Shown: positions 24,729 through 34,091, numbered from the stretch's first letter. The stretch is 64,000 nucleotides of DNA from Pelomonas sp937871895 (GCF_046348265.1 NZ_JAXMEO010000010.1), one strand, 5' to 3'. Made by a program: numbers and translations. The notes: generated by a model not told the origin, from the letters alone.

Positions 24729-27700
24729 TCAGCCGGCCGGGCTGGGCCGTGGCGGCGCGTCGCCCGGCGGGAGCTCCGGCAAGTCGTCCTCAGGCCAGGG
24801 CGACTCGGTCACCTCCAGACCCTGCGACACGGTCGGAGCAAAGGCAGCGTCTGCCGGCCCCTCAGGCCCGACATCGAAGACTTCGGTGTCCTGCATCGCG
24901 TCCGGCGGCTCGTCGCCCGGGTTGCCGACTCGGAACCAGGCGGCGTACATCGCCGGCAGCGCCAGCAAGGTCAGCACCGTTGCCACGACCAGGCCACCCA
25001 TGATGGCCACGGCCATGGGGCCCCAGAAGACGCTGCGCGACAGCGGGATCATGGCCAGGACCGCTGCGGCCGCCGTGAGCACGATAGGCCGGAAGCGCCG
25101 CACCGCCGCCTCGATGATGGCCTCGGCATCCGGGACGCCACGGGCGCGGTCCTGCTCGATCTGGTCGATCAGGATCACCGAGTTGCGCTGGATCATGCCC
25201 ATCAGCGCAATCACGCCGAGCAGGGCCACAAAGCCAAACGGGCGATTCAGCAGCAGCAAGGCTGCAGCGACACCGGCAATCCCGAGCGGCCCAGTCAGGA
25301 AGACCAGCATCGCGCGGCTGAAGCTGTGCAACTGCAGCATGAGCAAGGTGAAAGTGATGAACAGCATGATGGGCACGCCCACGGCAATGGAGCCCTGGCC
25401 CTTACTGCTTTCTTCAACGGCACCGGCAATCTCCATCCGGTAGCCGCTGGGCATCTTCTGGCTGAGCGCTTCAAGCTGCGGCCAGACTTCGCGGGTCACC
25501 GTCGCGCCCTGCATGCCCTCGGCCACATCGCCTTGCACGGTCACCGCGTAATTGCGCCCCTCGCGCCACAGCACGCCGGGCTCCCACTCGAAATTGACCT
25601 TGGCGATCTGCAGCAGCGGCACGGCGCGGCCCGTGGCAGTGGGCACATAGGCGTTGCCGATGTCGGTGATGACTTCGCGCTCTTCGAGCGGCTGGCGCAG
25701 CACGATGTCGATCAGCTTGTCAGCCTCGCGGTATTGGCCGATCACGGTGCCGGACAGCAGGGTGCGCGCCGCCTGAGCCAGGCTCTGGCTGCTCACGCCC
25801 AGTGCGCGCGCCTTGTCCTGGTCCACCAGCAGGCGCAGCACCTTGACCGACTCGTTCCAGTTGTCGTTCACGCCGCGCATGTGCGGGTTGGTGCGCAGGA
25901 TCGCTTTGGCCTGGTCGGCCCACTGGCGCACCACCTGCGGGTCGGCACCGACGACGCGGAACTGCACCGGGTAGGGCACGGGCGGGCCGTTGGGCAGCAG
26001 CTTGGCGCGGCCCCGGGCCTCGGGGAATTCGTCGGCCAGGATCTGCGGCAGGCGCTGGCGCAGCGCCTCGCGTTCAGCAAGCGACTTGGGCAGCAGGATG
26101 CTCTGCGCCACATTGACCTGCGGAAAGATCTGATCGAGCGGCAGATAGAACCGCGGCACGCCCGAACCCACCCAGGTGCTGACCGACTGCAGGCTGGGCT
26201 CCTGCAGCATGCGCGCTTCAAACCGGCGTGCCAGGCGATCGGTCTCCTGGATGGTGGACCCTTCGGGGAGCCACAGATCGACCAGGATCTCGGGCCGGCT
26301 CGAATCCGGGAAGAACTGCTGCTGCACCTTGCCCATGCCGGCCAGGCCCAGCACGAAGATCAACACCGTGATGCCGATGGTCTTCCAGCGGTGCACCACG
26401 CACCAGGCGACCAGCCGGCGAAAGCGGGCATAGAAGGGGGTGTCGAAAATCTCGTGTGGCTGCCCTTCAGCGTGCGGCCGCGTGCGCAGCAGCAAAGCGC
26501 CCAGGTAGGGCACGAAGTAGACCGACACGAACCACGAGATGACCAGCGCCGCCGCCGTGACGGCAAAGATGGCGAAGGTGTATTCACCCACCGTCGAGCG
26601 CGCCAGGCCGATGGGCAAAAAGCCCACCGCCGTGATCAAGGTGCCCGTCAGCATCGGCATGGCCGTCACGTCGTAGGCGAAGGTGGCGGCGCGGAGCTTG
26701 TCGTAGCCCTCTTCCAGCTTGCGCACCATCATCTCGACGGCAATGATGGCGTCGTCCACCAGCAGGCCCAGGGCAATGATCAGCGAGCCCAACGAGATCT
26801 TGTGCAGGCCCACGCCCCAGTACAGCATGGTGACGAAGGTGATCGCCAGCACCAATGGGATGGTGATGCCCACCACCAGACCGGGCCACACGTCGATGCT
26901 GAACTTGAAGCCCGGCCGCATGTGGAGGCCCAAGCTCAGGAAGCTGACGGCCAACACCACCACCACGGCCTCGATCAGCACGTGCACAAACTCGCCGACC
27001 GAGGTGGTCACGGCCTTGGGCTGGTCCTGGATCTTGTCGAGCCGGATGCCGGCCGGCAACTCGGCTTCGATCGCCTTGGTCGCGTCGGCCAAGGCATTGC
27101 CCATGGCGATGATGTCGCCGCCCTTGGCCATCGAGACGCCCAGGGCCAGCACCTGCTTGCCTTGGTGGCGCACCATGACGGCCGGTGGGTCCACATAGGC
27201 GCGATGGATGGTGGCGATGTCGCCCAGGCGCAGGCTGCTGAAGCTGCCCGTTGCGGGGTTGACGGCGCGGATCGGGAATGCCTCCAGCGCCTGGACTGAG
27301 TTGAACTGCCCCTGGACGCGCACCTGCAGGTTGGCCGTGCCGGCATTCAGGACGCCCGCCCCCTCCACCGCGTTCTGGGCGTTGAGCTGGCCGATCACCT
27401 GGTTGAAGTCCAGGCCCATCTGCGCCAGGCGCTTGTGCGAGATCTCGATGAAGACCTTCTCGGCCTGGGCACCAAAGATCTCGACCTTGGCCACGTCCTT
27501 GACCTGCAGCAGCACCTGGCGGACCCGGTCGGCCTGCTCGCGCAACTCTTCCTGGCTGAAGCCATCGGCGGTCAGCGCGTAGATGGTGCCGTAGACGTCG
27601 CCAAACTCGTCGTTGAAGAACGGCCCGATCACGCCCTGCGGCAGCGTGGGCCGCATGTCGCCAATCTTCTTGCGCACCTGGTACCAGGCGTCCGGCACTT

Positions 27701-28034
27701 CCTTGGGCGGCGTGTTGTCCTTCAGCAGGAAGATGGTGAGCGACTCACCCGGCTTGGTGTACGAACGGATCTTGTCCGCGTGGTTCACCTCCTGCAGCGT
27801 CTTCTCGATCTTGTCGGTGACCTGATCGGCCACCTGCTGGGCCGTGGCGCCTGGCCAGAAGGCCTGCACCACCATCGCCCGGAAGGTGAAGGGCGGGTCT
27901 TCGTCCTGCCCCAGTTGGAAGTAGGCCGCAAAGCCCATCAGCATCAGCACCACCATCAGGTAGCGCGTCAGCGCCGGGTGCTCCAGCGCCCACCGGGACA
28001 GGTTGAAGCCCGTGGATTCGTCGTCCTGGATCAT
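24729..28034 (-). CDS. Efflux RND transporter permease subunit
   Basis: 1101-residue inner-membrane proton antiporter of the AcrB/MexB superfamily. One helix (about 24-40) and a large periplasmic loop are followed by a helix bundle, then the same pattern repeated. The proton-relay aspartates sit in GLLVDDAIIAVEMM (about 420), and the mid-protein YFVPYLGALL segment is typical. The C-terminal tail is rich in Asp, Glu and Pro. It is coupled to the adaptor gene 12 bases upstream; no outer-membrane factor gene is present, so it probably borrows a TolC-like channel. Substrate not predictable. Confidence 0.95.
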   Translation of the reverse strand: MIQDDESTGFNLSRWALEHPALTRYLMVVLMLMGFAAYFQLGQDEDPPFTFRAMVVQAFWPGATAQQVADQVTDKIEKTLQEVNHADKIRSYTKPGESLTIFLLKDNTPPKEVPDAWYQVRKKIGDMRPTLPQGVIGPFFNDEFGDVYGTIYALTADGFSQEELREQADRVRQVLLQVKDVAKVEIFGAQAEKVFIEISHKRLAQMGLDFNQVIGQLNAQNAVEGAGVLNAGTANLQVRVQGQFNSVQALEAFPIRAVNPATGSFSSLRLGDIATIHRAYVDPPAVMVRHQGKQVLALGVSMAKGGDIIAMGNALADATKAIEAELPAGIRLDKIQDQPKAVTTSVGEFVHVLIEAVVVVLAVSFLSLGLHMRPGFKFSIDVWPGLVVGITIPLVLAITFVTMLYWGVGLHKISLGSLIIALGLLVDDAIIAVEMMVRKLEEGYDKLRAATFAYDVTAMPMLTGTLITAVGFLPIGLARSTVGEYTFAIFAVTAAALVISWFVSVYFVPYLGALLLRTRPHAEGQPHEIFDTPFYARFRRLVAWCVVHRWKTIGITVLIFVLGLAGMGKVQQQFFPDSSRPEILVDLWLPEGSTIQETDRLARRFEARMLQEPSLQSVSTWVGSGVPRFYLPLDQIFPQVNVAQSILLPKSLAEREALRQRLPQILADEFPEARGRAKLLPNGPPVPYPVQFRVVGADPQVVRQWADQAKAILRTNPHMRGVNDNWNESVKVLRLLVDQDKARALGVSSQSLAQAARTLLSGTVIGQYREADKLIDIVLRQPLEEREVITDIGNAYVPTATGRAVPLLQIAKVNFEWEPGVLWREGRNYAVTVQGDVAEGMQGATVTREVWPQLEALSQKMPSGYRMEIAGAVEESSKGQGSIAVGVPIMLFITFTLLMLQLHSFSRAMLVFLTGPLGIAGVAAALLLLNRPFGFVALLGVIALMGMIQRNSVILIDQIEQDRARGVPDAEAIIEAAVRRFRPIVLTAAAAVLAMIPLSRSVFWGPMAVAIMGGLVVATVLTLLALPAMYAAWFRVGNPGDEPPDAMQDTEVFDVGPEGPADAAFAPTVSQGLEVTESPWPEDDLPELPPGDAPPRPSPAG

Positions 28035-28046
28035 GCGTGGCCCCGG

Positions 28047-29168
28047 TCAGTGCGAGGCTGCGGGCGCGGCCGGTGCAGGCGCGGCAGCGCGTGGCGGCTG
28101 GTAGCGCTTGACCTTCTGCCCCGGCGACAGCGTGTGCACGCCGGCCACCACCACTTCCTGGCCCTTGCTCAAGCCGGCGGCAATCACCACCTCATTGCCA
28201 TCGGCGCCGGCGGGCTGCACGGGCACGGCATTGACCGTCATGCTGGAGGGGTCCAGCACCCAGACCACGGACTTGCCGCCCTGCTCGGTCAGGGCCGTCG
28301 TCGGCAGCTTGATCACGTCGTTCGCCGCTGGCAGGTCCAGCACCACCGTGGCCGTCTGGCCCAGCTTGGCCTCAACGCGGCCCAGGTCGGCCTTCACGAG
28401 AAAGGTGCGCGTCACCGGGTCAGCCGCCGCCGCAACCTCGCGCAATTGCACGGGCACGGCATCGTCACGGCCCCAGAGACGCACCTTGAGTGCGCCGGGC
28501 CGACTGGCAACCGCGGCCCGCAACTGGGCCACACGGTCCTCGGGCACCGAGAACACCACGTCGCGTGGGCCGTCCAGCGCCACGCGCAGCACCGGCTGGC
28601 CTGCCGGCAGCACCATGCCAGGTTCAGCCTCCACGCCGGTCACCACGCCGGCGACGTCGGCCACCAGCTGCGCATAGGCGGCCTGGTTGACCTGAGCGTC
28701 GGCCTGCGCCCGCGCTTGGTCGAGCTGGGCCTGGGCGGCCTTGAAGGCACTGTCACGCCGCTCCAACTCGGCGGCCGAGATGAAGCCCTTTTGCTGCAAC
28801 TCAACGAAGCGCTTGTAGTCAGCCCCAGCTTGATCACGCCCGGTACGGGCTGCAGCCACGGCGGCCTCGGCCGCGCCACGCGCCAGGACCAGGTCCTTGC
28901 TGTCGATGCGCGCCAGCACCTGGCCCGCTTTCACGCTGTCGCCCAGGTTGACCTCGCGCTGTAGCAGCTTGCCCGGCACCCGGAAGGCCAGCCGCGATTC
29001 GATGCGCGCCCGCACCTCGGCCGCATACTCGTGGGACTGCGCGGCCATGCCCGATGCGACCACCACGGTCCGAACGGCCCGCAAGGGCTCGGGCTGGGCT
29101 GGCGGCTTGCCGCAAGCTGCCAGGATGGCAGCAGCCAGCAGGACCAGCACAATCTTGAAACTTTGCAT
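28047..29168 (-). CDS. Efflux RND transporter periplasmic adaptor (membrane-fusion lipoprotein)
   Basis: 373 residues from the ATG at 29168; a longer frame to 29273 lacks a start site and would cross the operator. MQSFKIVLVLLAAAILAACGK is a lipoprotein signal with Cys at position 19. Then come a beta-barrel/lipoyl half (ESRLAFRVPGKLLQREVNLGDSVKAGQVLARID), a coiled-coil hairpin (about 100-160), the second lipoyl half (VVTGVEAEPGMVLPAGQPVLRV) and a membrane-proximal domain. It links the RND pump to the outer-membrane channel. First gene of the two-gene efflux operon. Confidence 0.95.
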   Translation of the reverse strand: MQSFKIVLVLLAAAILAACGKPPAQPEPLRAVRTVVVASGMAAQSHEYAAEVRARIESRLAFRVPGKLLQREVNLGDSVKAGQVLARIDSKDLVLARGAAEAAVAAARTGRDQAGADYKRFVELQQKGFISAAELERRDSAFKAAQAQLDQARAQADAQVNQAAYAQLVADVAGVVTGVEAEPGMVLPAGQPVLRVALDGPRDVVFSVPEDRVAQLRAAVASRPGALKVRLWGRDDAVPVQLREVAAAADPVTRTFLVKADLGRVEAKLGQTATVVLDLPAANDVIKLPTTALTEQGGKSVVWVLDPSSMTVNAVPVQPAGADGNEVVIAAGLSKGQEVVVAGVHTLSPGQKVKRYQPPRAAAPAPAAPAASH

Positions 29169-29227
29169 GCGCGACCTTGTCGTCTCGCACCGGGCAGCAG
29201 CCCCGGCGCGAAGCCCTGAAAAATAAA

Positions 29228-29241
29228 TGACCGGCGGGTCA
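29228..29241. promoter_or_regulatory. TetR-type palindrome in the efflux/hpnC intergenic region
   Basis: TGACC (29228-29232) and GGTCA (29237-29241) with a 4-base GGCG spacer, in an AT-rich stretch between the divergent adaptor and hpnC genes. Such TGACC/GGTCA repeats are typical of TetR-family repressors of RND operons. No tetR gene is in the window, so the regulator would be encoded elsewhere. Confidence 0.45.
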
Positions 29242-29304
29242 GTAATGTATTCAGCGCTCGCCGGCAGTGTCAAACCCCCAACCCGCGATTGCGTCTGCTG
29301 CGCC

Positions 29305-30126
29305 GTGAGCGTCGACCACTACGAGAACTTTCCCGTCGCTTCGTGGCTGTGCCCGCCACAGCTGCGTCCCGCCGTGGTGGCGCTGTATCACTTTGCCCGC
29401 ACTGCAGACGATATTGCCGACGAAGGCGACGCCAATGCAACAACAAGGCGGCAATTGTTGGCTGACTACCGGGCTGATCTGGCCCGGGTGTATGCCGGCC
29501 AGCCCGCGAGCGAGCGCTGGCGCGAGCGCGTGTTTGCCGCCGTGGCGCGTGAGCGGCATCGCCTCGACCCATCCCTACTGACCTTGCTGGTCGAGGCCTT
29601 CGAGCAGGATCTGGAGCCCCCGCGCTACCAGGACCGCGCCCACCTGCTGGACTACTGCCGCCGCTCGGCCAACCCCATCGGCCGCCAGTTGCTGGCCCTC
29701 TACGGCCAGACCGACCCGACCAGCCTGGCCGAGTCGGACGCGATCTGCAGCGCGCTGCAGCTGATCAACTTCTGGCAGGACTTCAGCCGCGACGGCCCGC
29801 GTGGCCGGCTGTATGTGCCGCAGTCCGACCTGGATGCCCACGGCGTGTCCGCCGACGACATCCTGGCCTGCCGCGACAGCCCCGCAGCGCGCGCCCTGAT
29901 CCGGGCCTTGTGCCAGTGGGCGCGGGGTCTGATGCAGCAGGGCGCACCGCTGGCGCTGCGCCTTCCTGGCCGTGCCGGCTGGGAATTGCGCTTGGTCGTG
30001 CAAGGCGGGCTGGCAATCCTGGCCAAAATCGAGGCCATGCACTTCGCCAGCCTGCTTCGCCGCCCCCGCCTCACCGCGTGGGATGCCCCCGCCCTGCTCT
30101 GGCGTGCCCTGAGGATGCGTGCATGA
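29305..30126 (+). CDS. hpnC: Squalene synthase HpnC (hydroxysqualene synthase)
   Basis: 273 residues from the GTG at 29305 (MSVDHYENFPVAS, the usual HpnC N-terminus). ATG codons at 29227 and 29245 in frame fall in or beside the palindrome and are less likely. Trans-prenyltransferase fold of the squalene/phytoene synthase family: aspartate motif HFARTADDIADEG (about 38-50) and INFWQDFSRD (about 155). In the known three-step route HpnD makes presqualene diphosphate, HpnC converts it to hydroxysqualene and HpnE reduces that to squalene. It overlaps hpnD by ATGA. Confidence 0.94.
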   Translation: MSVDHYENFPVASWLCPPQLRPAVVALYHFARTADDIADEGDANATTRRQLLADYRADLARVYAGQPASERWRERVFAAVARERHRLDPSLLTLLVEAFEQDLEPPRYQDRAHLLDYCRRSANPIGRQLLALYGQTDPTSLAESDAICSALQLINFWQDFSRDGPRGRLYVPQSDLDAHGVSADDILACRDSPAARALIRALCQWARGLMQQGAPLALRLPGRAGWELRLVVQGGLAILAKIEAMHFASLLRRPRLTAWDAPALLWRALRMRA

Positions 30127-30968
30127 CCCCGCAGCAGTACGTGCAGGAGAAAGCGGCCGCCAGCGGGTCGAGCTTCTATTACGCGTTTCTCTTCCTGCCG
30201 CCGCCGAAGCGCGCGGCCATCACAGCCTTCTATGCGTTCTGCCGCGAGGTCGACGACGTGGTGGACGAGGCCAGCGACCTGGGCGTTGCCGCGACCAAGC
30301 TGGCCTGGTGGCGTCAGGAGGTCGCACGCGCCTTTGCCGGCACGCCACAGCATCCGGTGATGCAGGCCCTGATGCCGCAGGTGAGCCTTTACGGCCTGAA
30401 AGCCGAGCAGTTGCTGGCCGTGATCGAAGGCTGCGAGATGGACTTGCAGCAGACCCGCTACCTCGACTTCGCCGGCCTCGCCCGCTACTGCCATCTGGTG
30501 GCCGGCGTGGTGGGTGAGGTGGCCTGCCAGATCTTCGGCCAGCCCTCGGCGCAGACCTTCGCCTACGCCCACAAGCTGGGTCTGGCGATGCAACTCACCA
30601 ACATCATCCGCGACGTGGGCGACGACGCGCGGCGCGGCCGCATCTACCTGCCCGTGGATGAGTTGCAGCAGTTTGACGTCAAGGCCAACGAGATCCTGCT
30701 GCGCGCCGCACCTTGGGGCTATAGCGACCGGTTCACGGCCTTGATGCGCTTCCAGGCCCAGCGTGCCCACGCCCTGTTCGACGAGGCACTGGCCCTGCTG
30801 CCCAAAGACGAGCGGCGCGACCAGAAGACCGGCCTGATGATGGCCCACATCTACCGTGCGCTGCTGCGCGAGGTGGAGCGAGAAAACTTCCAGGTGCTGC
30901 ACCAGCGCATCTCGCTCACACCGCTGCGCAAGCTCTGGATCGCCATGCGCACGAACTGGATGACATGA
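30123..30968 (+). CDS. hpnD: Presqualene diphosphate synthase HpnD
   Basis: 281-residue head-to-head prenyltransferase joining two farnesyl diphosphates. Asp-rich motifs: YAFCREVDDVVDEA (about 36-50) and TNIIRDVGDDARRGRIYLP (about 160-178). The intact motifs and family length suggest an active enzyme. It starts inside the hpnC stop (ATGA), which implies coupled translation, and is followed after 85 bases of hairpin-rich DNA by hpnE. Confidence 0.95.
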   Translation: MTPQQYVQEKAAASGSSFYYAFLFLPPPKRAAITAFYAFCREVDDVVDEASDLGVAATKLAWWRQEVARAFAGTPQHPVMQALMPQVSLYGLKAEQLLAVIEGCEMDLQQTRYLDFAGLARYCHLVAGVVGEVACQIFGQPSAQTFAYAHKLGLAMQLTNIIRDVGDDARRGRIYLPVDELQQFDVKANEILLRAAPWGYSDRFTALMRFQAQRAHALFDEALALLPKDERRDQKTGLMMAHIYRALLREVERENFQVLHQRISLTPLRKLWIAMRTNWMT

Positions 30969-30970
30969 CC

Positions 30971-31044
30971 CACCCCCTACCGGCTGCGCCGGCCCCCTCA
31001 AGGGGGCGCCTCCGACAGCCCGGCCGAGCCGGTTCTGCGGAGGC
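30971..31044. repeat. GC-rich extragenic palindromic element between hpnD and hpnE
   Basis: Two nested palindromes: CCCCCT/AGGGGG around 30993-31006, and GCCTCCG (31008-31014) with CGGAGGC (31038-31044), the latter enclosing a CCGG-rich inner stem. Elements of this look are common between Burkholderiales genes (recalled, not checked). It may cause partial termination or mRNA stabilisation within hpnCDE. Confidence 0.5.
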
Positions 31045-31053
31045 CGCTGGATA

Positions 31054-32331
31054 GTGAAAGCCTTGGTCGTCGGTGGCGGTTGGGCTGGCTTGGCGGCGGC
31101 GGTTGATCTGGTCGAGGCTGGCCAGCAGGTCACGCTGCGCGAGATGGCCCCTCAACTGGGAGGCCGGGCCCGCAGCGTGCCCGGCGAGCCGGTCTGCGAC
31201 AACGGCCAGCACATCCTGATCGGTGCCTACGTCGAGACGCTGGCGCTGATGCGGCGCGTGGGCGTCGACGTCGAGGCCGCGCTGCTGCGCACGCCCCTGC
31301 ACCTGCCCTACCCTGGCGAGCCCGGCCTGCGCCTGCCCGGCGGGCCGCCCCTGCTCAGCTTCACGCGCGGAGTGCTGACCCACAGCACTTGGCCGCTATC
31401 GGCACGGCTGGCGCTGCTGATGCGGGCGGCGCTGTGGCTGATGCAAGGCTTCAAAGCCCCCGCCAATCTCACGGTGGCCGAGCTCGCCGCCGGCCTGCCG
31501 GCCGTGCTGGCGCGGGATCTTGTGGAACCACTTTGCGTGGCGGCCCTCAATACGCCGGCCTCGCAAGCCAGCGCTCGGGTTTTTTTGCGGGTGCTGCGCG
31601 ATGCCCTCTTCAGCGGCCCCGGCAGCGCCGACCTGCTGCTGCCACGCCAGCCGCTCGGCCAGTTGCTGCCTGAGCCGGCGCAGCGCTGGCTCCAGACTCG
31701 GGGCGCGCAGTTGCACCTGGGTGCCAGAGTCCAGCAGCTTCGCCGCGCAGCCGCTGGCTGGCAGGTCGATGGCGAAGACTTCGATGCCGTCGTGCTGGCC
31801 TGCAGTGCCCGCGAGGCGGCGCGGCTGACGGCCGAGTTCGCCCCCGACTGGTCGGCTCAGGCGGCGGCGTTCGAGTACCAGCCCATCGTCACCGTGAGTT
31901 TGCAAAGCCCGGGCAGCCGCCTGCAGGCGCCCATGGTCGCGCTGCGCGAAGGCCCCGACGCACCCGCCCAGTTCGTGTTCGACCATGGGCAGCTCGGCCT
32001 CGCGCCCGGACGCTTTGCCTTCGTCGTCAGCGGCGCCGCAAGCTGGGTGGCGCGTGGTGACGTGGCCGAGCGGGTGCGGGATCAGGCCATCGCCACGCTG
32101 CCCTGGGCGCAGCCGCCGGTGATCGAACGGGTACTGATCGAGAAGCGCGCCACCTTTGCCTGCACACCCGGGCTGCGCCGACCGCCCGCCGCCATCGCAC
32201 CAGGCCTGGTGGCGGCGGGCGACTATGTGGCCGGCCCCTACCCCGCCACACTGGAGGGCGCAGTGCGCGCCGGCCGCGCCGCGTCTCGCTTGGTGGCAAG
32301 CGCTTCCGTCATGCAAAATCGGCCGCCATGA
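31054..32331 (+). CDS. hpnE: Hydroxysqualene dehydroxylase HpnE (squalene-associated FAD-dependent desaturase family)
   Basis: 425 residues from a GTG at 31054. The N-terminal dinucleotide-binding loop VVGGGWAGLAAAVDLVEAG and the following LGGRARSV are those of the amine-oxidase/phytoene-desaturase flavoproteins. The C-terminal FAD segment is VAAGDYVAGPYPATLEGAVRAG-like, with the family Gly/Ala pattern. It completes squalene formation from hydroxysqualene. No squalene-hopene cyclase lies nearby, so the product may be squalene itself, hopanoids made elsewhere, or a C30 carotenoid. The stop overlaps the iclR start (ATGA). Confidence 0.93.
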   Translation: MKALVVGGGWAGLAAAVDLVEAGQQVTLREMAPQLGGRARSVPGEPVCDNGQHILIGAYVETLALMRRVGVDVEAALLRTPLHLPYPGEPGLRLPGGPPLLSFTRGVLTHSTWPLSARLALLMRAALWLMQGFKAPANLTVAELAAGLPAVLARDLVEPLCVAALNTPASQASARVFLRVLRDALFSGPGSADLLLPRQPLGQLLPEPAQRWLQTRGAQLHLGARVQQLRRAAAGWQVDGEDFDAVVLACSAREAARLTAEFAPDWSAQAAAFEYQPIVTVSLQSPGSRLQAPMVALREGPDAPAQFVFDHGQLGLAPGRFAFVVSGAASWVARGDVAERVRDQAIATLPWAQPPVIERVLIEKRATFACTPGLRRPPAAIAPGLVAAGDYVAGPYPATLEGAVRAGRAASRLVASASVMQNRPP

Positions 32332-33095
32332 AGGACAAGCCGCCACAGACGCCCGCCATCCAGGTGCTGGAGCGCATGTTCGCGCTCTTGGACCTGCTCG
32401 CCAGCCACCAAGACCCGGTCTCGCTGAAAGCCCTGAGCGAAGCCACCGGCCTGCACCCCTCCACCGCCCACCGCATCCTGAACGACCTGACCATCGGCCG
32501 CTTCGTGGACCGCCCCGAAGCCGGCAGCTACCGGCTGGGCATGCGGCTGCTGGAGCTAGGCAACCTCGTCAAGGCGCGGCTGGACGTGCGCGACGCCGCC
32601 TTGCCCGCCATGCGCGAGCTGCACAAGTTCACCCACCAGCCGGTCAATCTCTCGGTGCGCCAGGGCGACGAGATCGTCTACATCGAGCGCACCTACTCCG
32701 AGCGCTCGGGCATGCAGGTGGTCCGCGCCGTGGGTGGGCGGGCGCCGCTGCATCTCACGTCGGTGGGCAAGCTCTTCCTCGCCAGCGACGACCCGCAGCG
32801 CGTGCGCGCCTATGCCACGCGCACCGGCCTCGCCGGCCACACGCGCAACAGCCTGACCGAGCTGGGCGGCCTGGAGCGCGAACTCGCGCTGGTGCGCCAA
32901 CGGGGCGTGGCCCGGGACGACGAAGAGCTGGAGCTGGGCGTGCGCTGCATGGCCGCCGGCATCTACGACGACCAGTCCAAACTGGTGGCTGGCCTGTCCA
33001 TCTCGGCGCCCGCCGACCGGCTGGAAGAAGCCTGGATCGCCCGGCTCAAGGAAACCGCCGCGCAGATCTCCAGCGCGCTCGGCTACCGCGGCTGA
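32328..33095 (+). CDS. IclR family transcriptional regulator
   Basis: 255 residues. N-terminal winged helix (about 10-70: LERMFALLDLLASHQDPVSLKALSEATGLHPSTAHRILNDL-type pattern) followed by the IclR effector domain (GDEIVYIERTYSERSG, LHLTSVGKLFLASD, CMAAGIYDDQSKLVAGLSIS). It overlaps hpnE by ATGA and is probably co-transcribed with hpnCDE, an unusual partner for squalene genes. Its effector is unknown. It meets the D,D-peptidase gene end to end with no gap. Confidence 0.93.
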   Translation: MKDKPPQTPAIQVLERMFALLDLLASHQDPVSLKALSEATGLHPSTAHRILNDLTIGRFVDRPEAGSYRLGMRLLELGNLVKARLDVRDAALPAMRELHKFTHQPVNLSVRQGDEIVYIERTYSERSGMQVVRAVGGRAPLHLTSVGKLFLASDDPQRVRAYATRTGLAGHTRNSLTELGGLERELALVRQRGVARDDEELELGVRCMAAGIYDDQSKLVAGLSISAPADRLEEAWIARLKETAAQISSALGYRG

Positions 33096-34091
33096 TCAGC
33101 TGTTGCTGGGCTGCTGCAGCACCTGGGTGCTGAGCCACTTGCGCACGCGCTCGGCATCGGCAATCCGCGAGGCCTTGCCGCTGGAATCAAGCAGCACCAT
33201 GATCAGCTTGCGCCCGGCCACACGTGCCTGCATCACCAGGCACTTGCCGGCCTCGTTGATGAAGCCGGTCTTTTGCAGACCGATGTCCCACAGCGGGCTG
33301 CCGATCAGGCCATTGGTGCTGCGGAACTGCACCAGCCGCTTGCCCAGCGCCACACGGGCCTGACGCGATGTCGAGAAGTCGCGCAGCAGCGGCACTTCGC
33401 TGGCGGCCTGGACCAGGCGAGCCAGGTCCTGAGCGCTGGATTGATTGCTGCTGGAGAGCCCCGTGGGCTCGACGTAGTGCGTGTCCGCCATGCCCAGCGC
33501 CGCCGCCTTGGCGTTCATGGCCTCCACGAAGGCCTGCAGTCCGCCGGGGTAGTGGCGCCCCAGCGCATTGGCCGCGCGGTTCTCGCTCGCCATCAGGGCC
33601 AGGTGCAGCATCTCCTCGCGCGTCAGCACGGTACCGGGCTGCAGGCGGGAGCGGGTGTTCTTCTCGGTGTCGATGTCCTCGCGGCCGATGGTCAGCTTCT
33701 CGTCGAGCGGCAGGCCAGCCTCGACGACCACCAGGGCGGTCATCAGCTTGGTGATGGACGCGATGGGCAGCACGGCCTGCGGGTTCTTGGAGAACAGGAC
33801 TTCGTCGGACTCCTGGTCCACCACAAGCGCCACACTGGACTTGAGCGCGAGCGGGTCGTCCGCGGCGTGCAGGCCGTAGAGCTGGCCAAAGGTGGGCACG
33901 GCCGGCAGAGCCGCCGGCTTGCGCACGACCGAACGCACGGATTTGGCGGGTGCCTTGGCGGAGGCCTTGGCCGTCTTGGCCGAAGCCGGCTGGCGCTTGG
34001 CGGCGTTGGTTTCAGCCGCCAGCGCAGCGTGGCTCAGGGCCAGGGCGGCACACAGGGCAATGAGGCGGGAAGCGCTGAAAACGGGTCTCAC
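33096..34091 (-). CDS. pbpG: D-alanyl-D-alanine endopeptidase / carboxypeptidase (peptidase S11, PBP7-like)
   Basis: 331 residues. I start at the GTG at 34091, because GGAGG lies six bases upstream; the ATG at 34097 directly abuts that site. A signal peptide ends near LSHAALAAE, and a Lys/Ala-rich linker follows. The penicillin-binding catalytic motifs are present: SITK (nucleophile Ser, about 110), SEN (about 170) and KTG in QKTGF (about 270). The KNTRSRLQPGTVLTREEMLHLALMASENRAA region is typical of PbpG, a periplasmic enzyme cutting D-Ala-meso-DAP crosslinks. The exact activity (endo versus carboxypeptidase) is inferred. Confidence 0.92.
   Translation of the reverse strand: MRPVFSASRLIALCAALALSHAALAAETNAAKRQPASAKTAKASAKAPAKSVRSVVRKPAALPAVPTFGQLYGLHAADDPLALKSSVALVVDQESDEVLFSKNPQAVLPIASITKLMTALVVVEAGLPLDEKLTIGREDIDTEKNTRSRLQPGTVLTREEMLHLALMASENRAANALGRHYPGGLQAFVEAMNAKAAALGMADTHYVEPTGLSSSNQSSAQDLARLVQAASEVPLLRDFSTSRQARVALGKRLVQFRSTNGLIGSPLWDIGLQKTGFINEAGKCLVMQARVAGRKLIMVLLDSSGKASRIADAERVRKWLSTQVLQQPSNS

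Noticed and set aside
24720..27299. 859-codon plus-strand frame opposite the RND permease gene
   Set aside because: His/Gln/Asp-rich shadow translation, no start site, no recognisable domain.
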